From Pholis gunnellus (lineage: Eukaryota > Chordata > Actinopteri > Perciformes > Pholidae): a DNA stretch of 64,000 bases. The stretch lies in the NCBI GenBank assembly GCA_910591455.2, contig OU342814.1, forward strand, positions 15,867,303-15,931,302, given 5' to 3'. Below, one piece after another: positions 50,575-62,270 of this stretch. The position numbers were made by a program, and so were the translations under genes. Under the pieces are notes generated by a model. The model worked only from the letters and a program-made list of their open reading frames with translations. It searched no databases and was not told the origin of the DNA. Position 1 is the first letter of the stretch. Every line of letters starts with the position of its first letter.

Positions 50575-53500
50575 TTAATAAAAACATTACATCCATACAA
50601 ATCCAGAGAGCGGTTCCCTCAAAACAGAAAATAATATTTACACATTGTAGTTTTTCTCCCAAGCTGAGGAAACAACAAGCAATGTCAGTGCCAGTAATTA
50701 GTTATTTCCTCTGATCCAATTTGAACAACCACTGATCTTCATAACATCCCTGACCTACAATGTTTAATTAACATTCAAGGTGGGACATTTAGCTTACGTG
50801 ACCATTTGACTAAATGTTCTGTGGATTTCTTGAATATGAAGAGGTCCATCTGAGCCGTAAAGTTCGGGACCATTTAATAGAAAAGTGCTCCTTCCTAACC
50901 TTGGGAATGATTATTCTCATAAGAGTAGTGCTGCAGTGCACGACAACATTGCATGTGCAGCTTTTTTAATTTTCTTGTGCATGGGGAGGTCCTCCGGAGC
51001 CTGGCTGTGCTTGATGAAGGTGCTATCACCCTCAATGAGAGGAATAATTATCACAACAACACATACATAAGTCCTCTATTAGATTAAGGCTTACTTTAAT
51101 AGACTCCCACCAAGAGTGGGAGTGGTGGCTTAATGTAATTGGTTACAAGACGACATGCGGAGGGAAGCGTCACGAAAAAAGAAGCAGATTTATAAGACCT
51201 GCTGCATCTCACTTTTTTTTTTCTCCCCCATATCTCCCGCTGAAGCTTTATTTGACCACTCTAATCGCTCCTGTCCTGTGATCTCACAAGTGTGTCATAT
51301 AAATGGCTGGCGCATTCTGTTTATTTTTCCCATCCATAATACATAGGGTATCTAAATCCTGCTGGCGTGTGCAGGAAACAGAGGGGGAGAGAGGTGGCTT
51401 GCTAATGGTGTGAGGCATAAAGGCTCAGAACAAAGTGGCAGAAATACATACACATAAGCCAGGAAGAGCCGGAGAGGCCACGCACTGTGGTCTGCTGGTT
51501 GAGGAGTGGTGATTTGAGAGTTTGGAGCTCAGAAAGGCTTTAGGCAGACTTTGATCTGCCCCTGCTCGAGCAGTATTTAGAATCAGCTGCCTAAGTATTG
51601 CCTTACGCTCACCTGAATGCAAGGTCACACAAAATTTAAATTCATTCCTCTGGAAAGCACAAATTGCTCTCCAGTGTAACCTTTATCTTTCTTTATCCAA
51701 CAGCACTGGTGTGCAACATTTCCAGACTTAGTTTAATTTCCACTGCAGATCCTCTTTTATAGACATGGTACTACTGTATGTATCACATGAAAATATACAA
51801 CAGGAACACGATGCTGTGCTAGCTGTATTTACTGTGATTTATAGATTGCAATCAATAAATGTGACCAGTGGTGTTGCTCATAAATCTGGGATCCGTCGTA
51901 CTGAGGCTTCCCCTTTTTATACGTCCATTTGTCACACCTGCACAAATAACTGAATAAACAACTAAACACACACATCTGTCGTGGTTATTTGGGTAATAAG
52001 TAATGAAGTGTGAACGTATTTAACAAGGTCTACATGATCTAAATCCAAAAAAGGTTCTTCTCTCAACATAAATGCTGTTCTTGGGTCGGATGCTTGATTA
52101 CATATGCGACAGCCAGTTATGGTTATTGTAATTTACGGCAACCCTACCCTCCAAAAAAAAGCTAATGTTTATCACCTTTTCTGTCATGTTTTAAGGTAAA
52201 TAACACTCCAGAAATGGTTATTGTTCCTTCTTTTATTCTCTTTCATAGAGAATAAAACCGAACACATTTTACTCTTATACTAATTCTTACCTACTGACAA
52301 CAAATGAAAAGATGTCCTAAAATATATCGAATGATGATGTCCTAAGTTACATAACATAAACATAATACAAACTTATGTATTTTACTCAGATAGACTACTA
52401 ATTCTAAGTATTTTCAAACAAGCCAAATAAGCAAATGTTTATCATCTTTTAACAGCACAGAATATAATTAAAGAAAAACTGAGGAGACTAGACTTTCAGA
52501 ATATCATCAGACTGAAGTGATCAAATTCTGATAGTTAAACCATTTTGGTTTCAGATGCAAGAAACCGGCCGTCAAACTATTGATTGAGCCAACACTAATA
52601 GTTTTTCTCGCAGCTAACATAACATTTTAAAAATTGCCAATAAAAACTAACTTTTAATTCCTGGAGTTGCCTTATTAGTTCCTCTACTCCCCTCACTGCT
52701 CTGCTAGATGTGACTAACGCTTCACCACTGCACTTTATCATGTTTTTTTCTATCTGTTCTGGTGGTTGCCACATTAACTGTCAGGAGCTCAGCTGCGAGC
52801 CTGTCTGACTAACTGCCCCGTGGTGGACTGTTAAGCTCTTACTTCTGCACTCATGTATATATACTGTATAAATATATGTATGCAACATCCAGTGAATATT
52901 TTAGCCTTGAACCCACAGCTAGACAGCATCAGGGGAACTTGAATGTCATCTGTTTCAGAGAGATTATTAAAAGAAATAAGAATTTGCAATGTGCCTTCTA
53001 AATGACTCACAGCAAACACATACAAAATCCTATTCTATTGTTTTCTGGGCTGCTTTTTGGAGAAGGATTTAAATTCTTACTTTTACATTTTGTGTCTTGC
53101 AGCAGAGCTTTATGCATAAGCTTCTGCTCAGGAAAAAACGGGTCTCCTTCTGGTCTCCTGCTGCTATTGCACAGCAAAGCCAGGATAAACAGGTGCCCGT
53201 TTTAAGATTATTCAGTGTAAGGGAAGTGTGTAACTGAACTGCACACTCCTCTACCTTTCTGCAGAGTTCATGGAAAGTACACAATATGTGTTTTTACTCA
53301 GTACACCAAATGAAAGACTGTACAATGGCATGAACCAAAAAGAAACAAGGGAACACAAGAGTTTTGTTTTGCCTTTCTTGTATATATCTGAGCCCAGATT
53401 TGTCCACAAGCATTAGGCCTTTCAGTCTGATTTGATAAAGCTGTCAAAAGTTTCATGAAAGGATGGTTAGACGATGCAAGATCAAAAGGTGTATTTCTAA

Positions 53501-55497
53501 TATCTGTCTACAAATAGTGTGAGCATGTTTGAGCTCTGTTTCCTTTCACTGTATGAAGGTTTCACAGACCTGGGTAATTACACCTGCCAAGAGTTATTCA
53601 AAAAAAGTAATGCGTTCCATCACTTTTTCAGCCCTCCACAACCCAATCTAGGCTGCTAACATGACAGCATTGCAAAAACTGTGGAAAAAAGAAAAATAAG
53701 AGTGACTGAACTGGAATAGAAGTGTCGTGGAGAGAAGATGGATTCCTGTGCTCTCAGTGGAAAGCTGTCATAACAGTCCTCAGCAGCTGTTCTGGGAGCA
53801 GCTAGGAGTCGCTGGAAATATGTCACACACACCTCCACTCCTCCCTCTACAGGCCCATGCAGGAGTCCCAACTAACTGTGTCACATTTCCATCTTATTGT
53901 GGTGAAAGCCAACCAACATAGAGGGAGGGGAGTACAGAGGAACCGGGGTACAGGGGGAAGATCCTTTAATTTAGTCTCAGAGGAAAGCATTAAGCCTCTA
54001 TCCATCCAGGGAGGAAGAGCACAGCATGAAGCACTGTAGCTGTACGTCGCCCTCTCACATCGTTTGCTTCCATCGCAGTACCTCAATCAGACCTCATGTG
54101 ATGGCAAGTGATTTGGTAATAAATATGAACATATACTGTACCCTCTTTGAAGGTATACTTGCTCTGTAACCATTCTGCAGCTTAACTGGTGAATTTTCCT
54201 CTCAACACGGAGTAAAAGCATGTAAAGCATTAGAGTTAACAACAGTGAGTAGTCGGGGGATCCAGAGAGTAAACGTGGTGTCATTCCTGATAAGACTCAG
54301 CCCCTGGCCCTACAGGAGGCAGTTTAAACTTTGGAAATTATGAATGCCCAGCAGACTCTTATACCATGTTTTCTACCCTCAGCATTAAAATCTCTTCACT
54401 ACCAATTATTTTTTGCTTCAGTGGCTTGCAATGACAATGTTGGCACTTTGGTAAAACACCAAATTAAGTGTGATCTTTCATTTATTCATGATTTATGTTT
54501 TCATCTCAGCACACAAGCATGTTAAAGAGGCCGGCAAAGAGTATTGTATATACATACGGTATTTAATAAGGATAAAAAACATGATCCAAACACAGTATAA
54601 TAAACGATTAACACTAGAATTGTCACAGTCTGTCTCTGCGTCCCCTCCTCTACAGCAACATCCCCTGTTCCCCAGGTCCCATTATTGCCATGTTTCATCC
54701 ATCCACTAGATGCTCTTGGACTTTCCCTCCTTTTCCCATCACCAGACTACTCCACCCATCTATGTACTCGGGGCATATTCAATCTGAAAACGGTTAGCGC
54801 CACTACAGATTCCAGGGTGAATGACAAGTTTCTGAAAAGTGTTGTGATACGAACTTCGAGTTACATTTTCTCTCTGCAATCAGCAGTGATGTGTATATAA
54901 ACCCTGCCGTATTAGAAAGGCAGTGGGCACAATGGATCCAACTTTCACTTCCCCCACTGCTCTGCAGTTGCCTTGCCTTTAACCGCCGACCTCACATGCA
55001 TCTCATTCCCTCGTCAGCCTCTCAGTACATATACCGGCCCAGTTCCAGTCATGTCAGTTCAACAAGGTTGCAATGTTCCTTTCTTCCTTTGTGTTGTCTC
55101 CGTTTAGCTTACGGATAAGTGAATCTGAACTTTATTCTCGACCTGTACCTGCCTGCCTGCACGTGCCTGTAAGCATGCACTATACCTTCATTGCAGCAAC
55201 AAGTCATTTAACTCTTTCGTTCTGAATGCATTGTCTCTGTTTGGATCTTATCCTGCATTTGTGACAAGAATAGAACTGAATATGTGAGTTTTTCTAATGC
55301 TGTTTACATAAGTAATGCCTGGAAACATTTGATTTGTTTTTTAAAATTGCATTAGTTGATTTTTCCCACTTGGGGACAGTACCACAAGTAGACACAATGA
55401 TATAATGGGGCAAATGTGTTCGCAAATAGTTGTTGATATTGGTTGATATTAGTATTCATTTGGAGCCATGTTTGTATCGACCTGCAAATCTAAATTC

Positions 55498-55720
55498 AAT
55501 ATTCACTCTCGTTTACGATCAGTTTTGGCTCTCCCCCAACTCTTGAGGGAGATATCTGACTCCTCAGCTGCTAAGTGCTCCACAATGTTCACAAGTTAGT
55601 CACAGTAAGTGTTCAGGAAGTTTTTAGAGCTTTTTCACAAAAAAAGATGCCTTGAGAGTGAGCAACATATCAATTAAATTAACAAAGATAATATAAGTGT
55701 GTTGGGGCTAAGAGAGCAGC
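55498..55720 (+). repeat. Dispersed repeat copy (family B, copy 2)
   Basis: It matches 45881-46060 in order: ATTCACTCTCG, CTCTTGAGGGAGATATCTGA, CTCAGCTGCTAAGTGCTCCA, CAATGTTCACAAGTTAGTCA, then GTTTTTAGAGCTTTTTCAC. It is diverged by point changes. Confidence 0.65.
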
Positions 55721-57540
55721 GGATCAATTTGGATTCGTCATTTTAACATTAATTAAATTAATAAAATATACTTGCGTCATGAGTATAAATTGTATGCACT
55801 TTGATTTATTAAGTCCATTAGAGCCACTTGTCAGTTTTATAAATTGGAGGTTTGCCTAAATCAATCTTAAGTCAACTGAAATACATTTTTTGTCTGGTAC
55901 AGCATACATATCTCATATGCTCTGCATACTCCTGTGTTCTCACCTATGTAAGTGTGTGCATCGCAGTTTGGTAAAGGAAGCACGGTGCAGTGCATAGGCT
56001 TGTCAAGCTGTGCAAGGGCATTAACCACCAAAGATCACGAATGCAACCAACACAAATGTAATCCTCAGATCTGTGTTTGCTATTAGTGAGTGGGTAGAAT
56101 ACATTAATATTTAGTAGCCAGATATATACACGTATTTGGTGAAATATGGTTCGGTGAATAGTAACACTTGAACTATCGATGTAGTATAAACAGTGAGAGA
56201 GACTTATGGTGGGTGGGTCAAACAAAGTACTTTCAACCAAGAGGCCGATGTTTGTGTTCCAAACTGTTATTGTGAAGTTATGTTAGTGACGTTTGTGATT
56301 TGTTCATGTATTTTACTTAATTTACATACTTGTTTTAATTAAGCCCAACCATGGTGTTTTTCCTAAACCTTACTCGTTTTGTTGCCTAATTTTGTGCCGC
56401 CACCATGTATTTCTGTGAGATCATGTTGCCTGTGTTACAGGGTTTTACCAGAAATAATTACTGTTTCACATCCTCTATTGATATTGTAGTTTCCACTGCC
56501 ACAGTCTAATAGTAACTGTGTTTACATGACGTAATTACACAGCTACATGTAGCTAACTGTTACATGCTAACACGTTACATCCGTCTCCCTTCACAGCAAA
56601 TGCTTTCTTCTTCACTGGGCTCTGTAGGTTTTTTCTCACAAACGTACCCGTAGTTTGAAATAAACTAAACTTGGATTAGGGCCCACAAAGCTGTGTCCTT
56701 CGAAAGTCCTGAAGGCTAGACTGAGGCTCCCCAAATGAAACAATCCAACTTTACAGAGGGAAAACTAATGGTGCATTCGGGTGGTGCTCATAAAGTTGTA
56801 AAGTTAAAAGTTTATCACCAGGAAGTTGCCCTTGAATGGTAAATATCAGAAGTTAACTGAGCTTCGAGTATGAACTATGAACATATGGAGAAGTCTACAC
56901 AATAATGTTGGTAAATTAAGTAAAACTTGCATTCATCTGTTATGACCTTATATTAACGATATAGTTTAATTCATGCCTGGCTTCTATTATAAAAAAGCAG
57001 TAGAATAGATGAAACAGAAATAAATACAATCGATACGATTAAAATAAACTAATAAATAAATGGAAATTTTAGTAAAATAATTTAGTAAAATCAACAAATG
57101 AAAATAAGGCAGTAACACGACGACATGAGATAAAAGTCAGTCTGTACTTATGTACTTCTTTGCAGTAGCTTTTCTATTTTAAATTAGGTTCACCTTTAGA
57201 AACTCAAACGTTTTTTTAAATATGACCATTCTCAGTCTCCTATAAACTCAGGTTATATACCACAAAGTCAACGCCTCAAAGACTTGAGGCACAACTTCTT
57301 TAACATGTAACCTAAACCATTATCTTTTCCTAACTTTAGCCAAAGTGCTAACTTTAACCAAAGGATGCAAACCCTCATCTCAATGGTGTCAAAGTCCTGT
57401 TGCTTTGTACGACCGCCGTCCACCCTGACTTCTTTCACCTGTACAACGTTGCTAGTTAACATCATCCATGCAGCATTATTTCCCACCAAAACATAAAGTA
57501 AATGGCAAACAAATTATTCGTATATAACTGTGATTTCTAG

Positions 57541-57954
57541 GGGCTGCACGCTTTTGTGGTGGCTAGCACTGTCACATCACAGCAAGAGGGACCCGGGTTC
57601 ACTGCACAGTCCTTCTGCTTTTAATGGTTTTATGTGAAGCACTTTGAATTGCCTTGTTGTTGAAATGTGCTATACAAATAAACTTGCCTTGTCTTGCCTT
57701 GTGTGGAGTTTGCATGTTCTCCCCGTGTCAGCGTGGCTTCTCTCATGGTTCTTCGGCTTCCTCCCAGACTCCAAAGACATGCATCTTAGGTCAACTGGTG
57801 ATTCTACATTGCCCGTAGGTGTGAGCGTACATGCTTGTCTTTCTCTATGTGTCAGCCCTGCGATAGCCTGGCGACCTGTCCAGGGTGTACCCTTCCTTTG
57901 CCCAAATTCCTTTGGGACCCTGAACAGGATAAGCGGTTACAGATAATGGATGGA
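57541..57954 (+). mobile_element. tRNA-headed SINE with 12-bp target duplications, carrying a nested retroposon tail
   Basis: The tRNA-like head (57541-57607) has an A box (TGGCTAGCACTG) and a B box (GGGTTCACTGC). The body contains GTGTGGAGTTTGCATGTTCT, CCTCCCAGACTCCAAAGACA, GCGATAGCCTGGCGACCTGT and ACAGGATAAGCGGTTACAGA, and it ends in a GGATGGATG tail. These mark a very abundant teleost SINE-like family. TGTGATTTCTAG (57529-57540) and TGTAATTTCTAG (57955-57966) are 12-bp target duplications with one mismatch. A 100-codon ORF (57644-57946) over it is spurious. Confidence 0.9.
57618..57701 (+). mobile_element. Retroposon 3' tail inserted inside the SINE
   Basis: Between the SINE's head and its GTGTGGAGTTTGC body lies GTGAAGCACTTTGAATTGCC, then TGAAATGTGCTATACAAATA and AACTTGCCTTGTCTTGCCTT. 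This is the usual 3' end of fish L2-like LINEs and the SINEs that borrow it, with a TTGCC/TTGTC tail. It interrupts the SINE and so is younger. Ends are approximate to within about 5 bases. Confidence 0.75.
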
Positions 57955-57966
57955 TGTAATTTCTAG

Positions 57967-59548
57967 GAGACAATCCAGTCAACAATCCAGCCCCAAAGGT
58001 GAGAGGTGGGATTGTGGTCGGGACTCAACACAAATTTCTTCATGACTCTCACTTTGTGGATTTTGTGCCATTGTCATACTGAAAAATAAAAAAGTGTCGC
58101 CAAAATATTGGAAGCTCACTACTGTCTAAAATATCCTTCTTCTGTATGTTGCAGCATCAAGATTACCGTTAGTCGTAACTGAAGAGCCTGGAGTCCAAAT
58201 CATGTAAAACAGTAAAACACAATATGTAGAGAGGGGCGGCCACATATTTCTGGCCATATAACACTGAATAATGCGGAAAAATACTGATTGGGCCTTTAAA
58301 TGACATTTTGATGTTCTATTTACAGTATAGAATAGGTAGAGAAATATCTGAGCCTGTTTTGAAGCAGTATGATAATAGTGATAAAATGCTGTGTTTTTAG
58401 CAATGATTCAGAGTGTTGCATATCCATCTGCATGACTTCTAGACTCCATCACTGTAGTGTAGCCCCCCAGGCACTCTCATCGTTCTTCCATTTCATTTGT
58501 CTCCATATTGTGCCCTGAATTGACCCTAGCTTTATAATTAGCTGTCTGCTGTGCTCTGGTACTCTAGGTACAGTATGCATTTGCACTGTGAGGAATGAGA
58601 AAGTTTAATACATCTGTCTCACACTCTTTATTTGCACAGTTTTAGTATGAGATTTACAGTGGAGCCTGCAAATGTGACAGCTTGCTATTTCAATTGAAAA
58701 GTAGAAAAAAAAAATATTAAGTTAGTCTCATGGCATGCAATTCAACGCCATCAGCCTACTCCACTGCATGAATATGAAAGATAGTGGGACCATGGGATAA
58801 TGATGCAGATGCAACCAGCAAAGGTGGTGGCTAGTGGGTGAATGCTGACAGCTTGGATTATTAGTGTTCATTCCCATGACAGTCCAAAGAGACGAAAACA
58901 CAATGACACAAAATATTGCTTTTCAATTTTCACTTGATTTTATTAGCAATACATTTTTGCAACCTGTAATCTGATTTTGTGGTAAAAGTGGTGATGGTGT
59001 ATGAGTTTATACGCATTTATACAATTTCAGTGTACAGCGCACAACTCTTTTGTTTAACATGATGGACATCATTTCTGTTGCTTACAATAACATTTCACAC
59101 AAGTACGACAAGTACGGGAGGTCAAAGTTGGGTTTGATTGCTTTTATTTCTTCACACTTTCGATGTCTTTTTTGTTATGTTGTAGAGTTGCTTTTTGAAT
59201 TTAACATCTATTAACAACTATCCGCTGTGTGGATGTAGAAGATTTGGAGTTGTTTGAAGGTACTTTTTACAGACCTATCCTCAGTCAAGAAAGTGTAGTC
59301 GTGAGGGATACAACTAATTACTTTGGCTGTTGAGAAATTAGTAAAGTCACTAACTTCTAATTTGTAGTAAAATCATTCATGACATTTGTCAAGTAACTTG
59401 CCCAACACTTATAATTACTGCTGATTGAAAATAATGCACACAACTGCAAAAATAAGAAGTTGTAAGAATATCAAAACTATCCTTTGGAACCACCATGTGG
59501 AGTTTGAACATGTTGTGCTTTGACGGACCCCGAGTGATATTGTCTTAA
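57967..59548. other. Noncoding tract, nothing recognised
   Basis: AT-rich sequence between the SINE and the piggyBac element. No exon, RNA gene or repeat of clear identity seen. Confidence 0.55.
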
Positions 59549-60352
59549 TACTGTTCGGGTCAAATTTGACCCGTTTTGACATTTGACAGCAGTATAAATA
59601 CCCTAACCGTCATTCTTTTAGCCTGATGTTTGATGACTTTTCCTAAAGTGACCCAACATGTATATTGGGAGGGAGGTGGTGGTGGTGTTTGTTTATAACA
59701 GATAAAGGTAGCTGAGAAAAGATACAAGAAGCCAACACATGGGGACAGAAGAGGAGATGCAACGTCTGCCCTGCAAAGAAGGACTGCAAAACAGGGACAA
59801 CCTGCTGCAAATGTGTAAGTTCCACACACGTAAAGTTTCCTACCATTGCTTTGAATGCAGAGACTAGTTTATAATAAGCATTTTATTTTGTAATGTTTTG
59901 TGTTCTAAGTGGTAAATGTTGAATTAATATTGATGGTTATGATTTCTTATGATATAGCAGTGAGGACAGCGTTTAATGGTTGCAATGATTAAACATGGTT
60001 ATATTATCAATTCCAACATTTCCAGAATGTTAATGCCATTTTCAAATTCAATAAAATATATTTAAATCATCATGGCTTTTATGTTTTTATGTGTTATGTA
60101 AAACAGGACATGATAATGTGTAATAGTAGAGGTTTTTCTCCAAAAACGAATGTTGTACAACTTAAAAAATACACTCTCCCTGCTCTCTGAAACATTTATT
60201 AAGGATTAATCATACATTTATTAATGAGACATAGGCTATTTAGACATTCTAAATAGATCTGTAGTTTAAAATGTGGTATAGGCACTTACTATGAGGGAAT
60301 TCTTGACCCGGACCATACTGTGACGGCATTAAATATGAACAGTATGTAAGGG
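59549..60352 (+). mobile_element. Internally deleted piggyBac-type element
   Basis: It is flanked by TTAA on both sides (59545-59548 and 60353-60356), the piggyBac target. Left end TACTGTTCGGGTCAAATTTG; right end read inward CCCTTACATACTGTTCATAT, later GGTCCGGGTCAAG. Both ends share TACTGTTC and GGGTCAA, but the left end lacks the outer CCCTTACA, so it has eroded or the left boundary is approximate. At about 800 bp it is a deletion derivative: the left terminal region leads straight into the end of the transposase gene. Confidence 0.75.
59731..59867 (+). pseudogene. piggyBac transposase C-terminal zinc-finger remnant
   Basis: The frame from 59731 reads ANTWGQKRRCNVCPAKKDC, then KTGTTCCKC. 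This is the Cys-rich C-terminal domain of piggyBac transposases (C-x2-C ... C ... CC-x-C). A frameshift near 59813 moves the rest to another frame, CKFHTRKVSYHCFECRD then TAG at 59865-59867, which supplies the remaining Cys/His ligands. The catalytic DDD domain is absent. The pattern shows that the element descends from an autonomous piggyBac. Confidence 0.75.
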
Positions 60353-60356
60353 TTAA

Positions 60357-62209
60357 AACAAACACACAAAAAATGTGTCAGACCATAATGCATGTTGGTT
60401 CCAGGATTGTCTCATTTATCTACAAACAAAAGCATAAACCATCAGAATGATTTGAAAGATGTTACAATCACACAAAGAATATATAGAAACCATTGAAAGT
60501 AAATGGTCAATAACATCGTCACAGAACGTAATCCAGGCTTTGCAGAATGGTAATATATATGGCTGGTGAATGAGCTGCACTGAGGCAGAGAAGATACAGT
60601 AGCTTGAGCATGGATATTTGGTGTGCATTTATTCTCTTTTCAGTTTCTTTTGTCCTCTCTTGCATATCTTCGCGGGTGTGTATTCTGTATTGTCCTTGCA
60701 CGTTTTCATGTTTCTAATTCTACCCAGGGAGTAATGTGTCCGGATTTACAGGACAATATATCTTCATATAGGCCCGTGCATGTAACATATAGTGACTTTG
60801 ACACATCGAAACCAAAATCATTTCTCACATCACGCCATGCTGGGCAGTGTAGATTTTTGATTAACAGCTGTAATCGAACTTGAGCCCATCTTTCTGAACC
60901 ATTTCCCCTTGGCTGTCCAAAAAAAGAATCACGTTGGATTTCGAGCTGTCTCAGACTTCAAAAGGCGTGAGATGGGAAAGAAGCGAGGAAGTGCAAGTGG
61001 AGGCACATAGACAGAGAGAGGGTTGGGCATGGTGGTGGGAATGTACATGAAAGGAAGACAAACAGACCAAGAAGGAGAGGGAGACAAAGAAGAGAAACTT
61101 GTGGTGTGGTGTACGTGTGTGTGTGTGGTGGGAAGAAAAGGGTTGTTGTTGGCTAGCAATTGCCTGCCAATATACCCTAAAAGGTGAGGGAGCCGAAGAC
61201 ACAACACCTTTGGTCAAGTTCTAAAGTCCTATTTTGTAAATAAATAAAAATATTCTCTTTTTTTCAGAAAGGTTGCAGAGGGTTTCAGTAGTATTGACTT
61301 TCCTTTCAGTCTGTGAGGAAAGCCTACAGGAACTCCAATGAGTCCTAGTTAGCCCACACAGCAGATGTGGGACAAAATCCATAATGGGGAAGACGTTTTT
61401 TTCCTGTGCTTCTCCCTTCTCAGCATAAAATGTAACACGACAGTAAAGAATACAACCATTACTTGTTTATGATGTTGGAGCTGGGAAGATTCTTCATAAG
61501 TTGTCATTCCAAACACGTACTGGTTCCTTTTAATTTGCCATGTTATACCTCTATAAATCTGCCCCAACATCATCCTAATGCTAACAAGGAGAGAGGGGAT
61601 TTGGGTGAACTCGTTGTCGTGCTGTTTTCTTTATCACTTTTCTAATCTAATCTATTCCTGTTGTTGTTGTTTGCCATCTACTCCTACTGGAACTAACTTA
61701 AATAAGACTACCACTTGATTTTTAAGCATGCATATATTCCTCCCACAATAATGTCCAAGCAGTATTTGTGAACATAAAAGATGTCCTTAAGCTAGAAACC
61801 AGAGAACCAAGATTGTGTCCAGAAGATGATGTCTTACTGAGACTGTTCCGCAGATAACAGAGGTCACTTTGTAGATTCAGGGAATGCTTTGCCTCAACTT
61901 TAACATAAAAGGAAATGTGATTTATACAAACTGTAAATGAGCTGCAGCAGTACTGTGCAGTACAACTTGTTCTCAGACAGAAATATCAGCCTTATACCGT
62001 AGTAACTGTCACCAGATGAGCATAGTTACCTTGTTTCTCCTCACCAATCCCTTCTTAATTTCACTCTTCAATATACTGTAATGCAATTATGCAAATCTTC
62101 ACTTTCTCTGGCCGGTCTCATTATACACAAGTAGCTTTAAAGATTCCTCTCTTCGTTTGTCTGTATGATGTTAGAAATGGGCTCCATTGGGAAGATGAAA
62201 TGTATGACT
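60357..62209. other. Noncoding tract, nothing recognised
   Basis: It contains a purine-rich stretch (60960-61140, AGAGAGAGG and GTGTGTGTG runs) but no exon or repeat that I can name. Two overlapping minus-strand ORFs (60929-61217) translate this low-complexity stretch and are not credible genes. Confidence 0.55.
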
Positions 62210-62270
62210 GTCTTCGTGGATGTCTCCCATGGGGGTGTTTTCCCCCATGGGAGACATCCATGCTGAAGAC
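62210..62270. repeat. Long near-perfect hairpin (19-bp perfect inner stem)
   Basis: TGGATGTCTCCCATGGGGG (62217-62235) and its exact reverse complement (62242-62260) flank a 6-base loop TGTTTT. After a 3-base bulge (61-63) pairing continues for 7 more pairs (62210-62216 with 62264-62270, one G-T). The whole is a stem of about 26 pairs with a short loop. It is the most perfect inverted repeat I found in the window. It could be a template-switch inverted duplication or, if transcribed, a small-RNA precursor-like hairpin. Confidence 0.95.

Larger units (their letters stand above)
42176..57528. other. Noncoding tract between hAT cluster and SINE
   Basis: No gene recognised. It includes a T run, two copies of one dispersed repeat, a LINE ORF scrap, a CA microsatellite and a possible MITE, listed separately. 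56260-56480 and 57200-57490 contain CCTAAACCTTA/CCTAAACC-type words reminiscent of a degenerate fish repeat. ORFs are short and without recognisable similarity. Confidence 0.6.

Noticed and set aside
57644..57946. 100-codon ORF with a signal-peptide-like start
   Set aside because: It lies inside the SINE body and its nested tail, both noncoding repeats.
60929..61217. Pro/His/Ser-rich overlapping minus-strand ORFs
   Set aside because: Low-complexity translations of a GA/GT-rich stretch with no homology.
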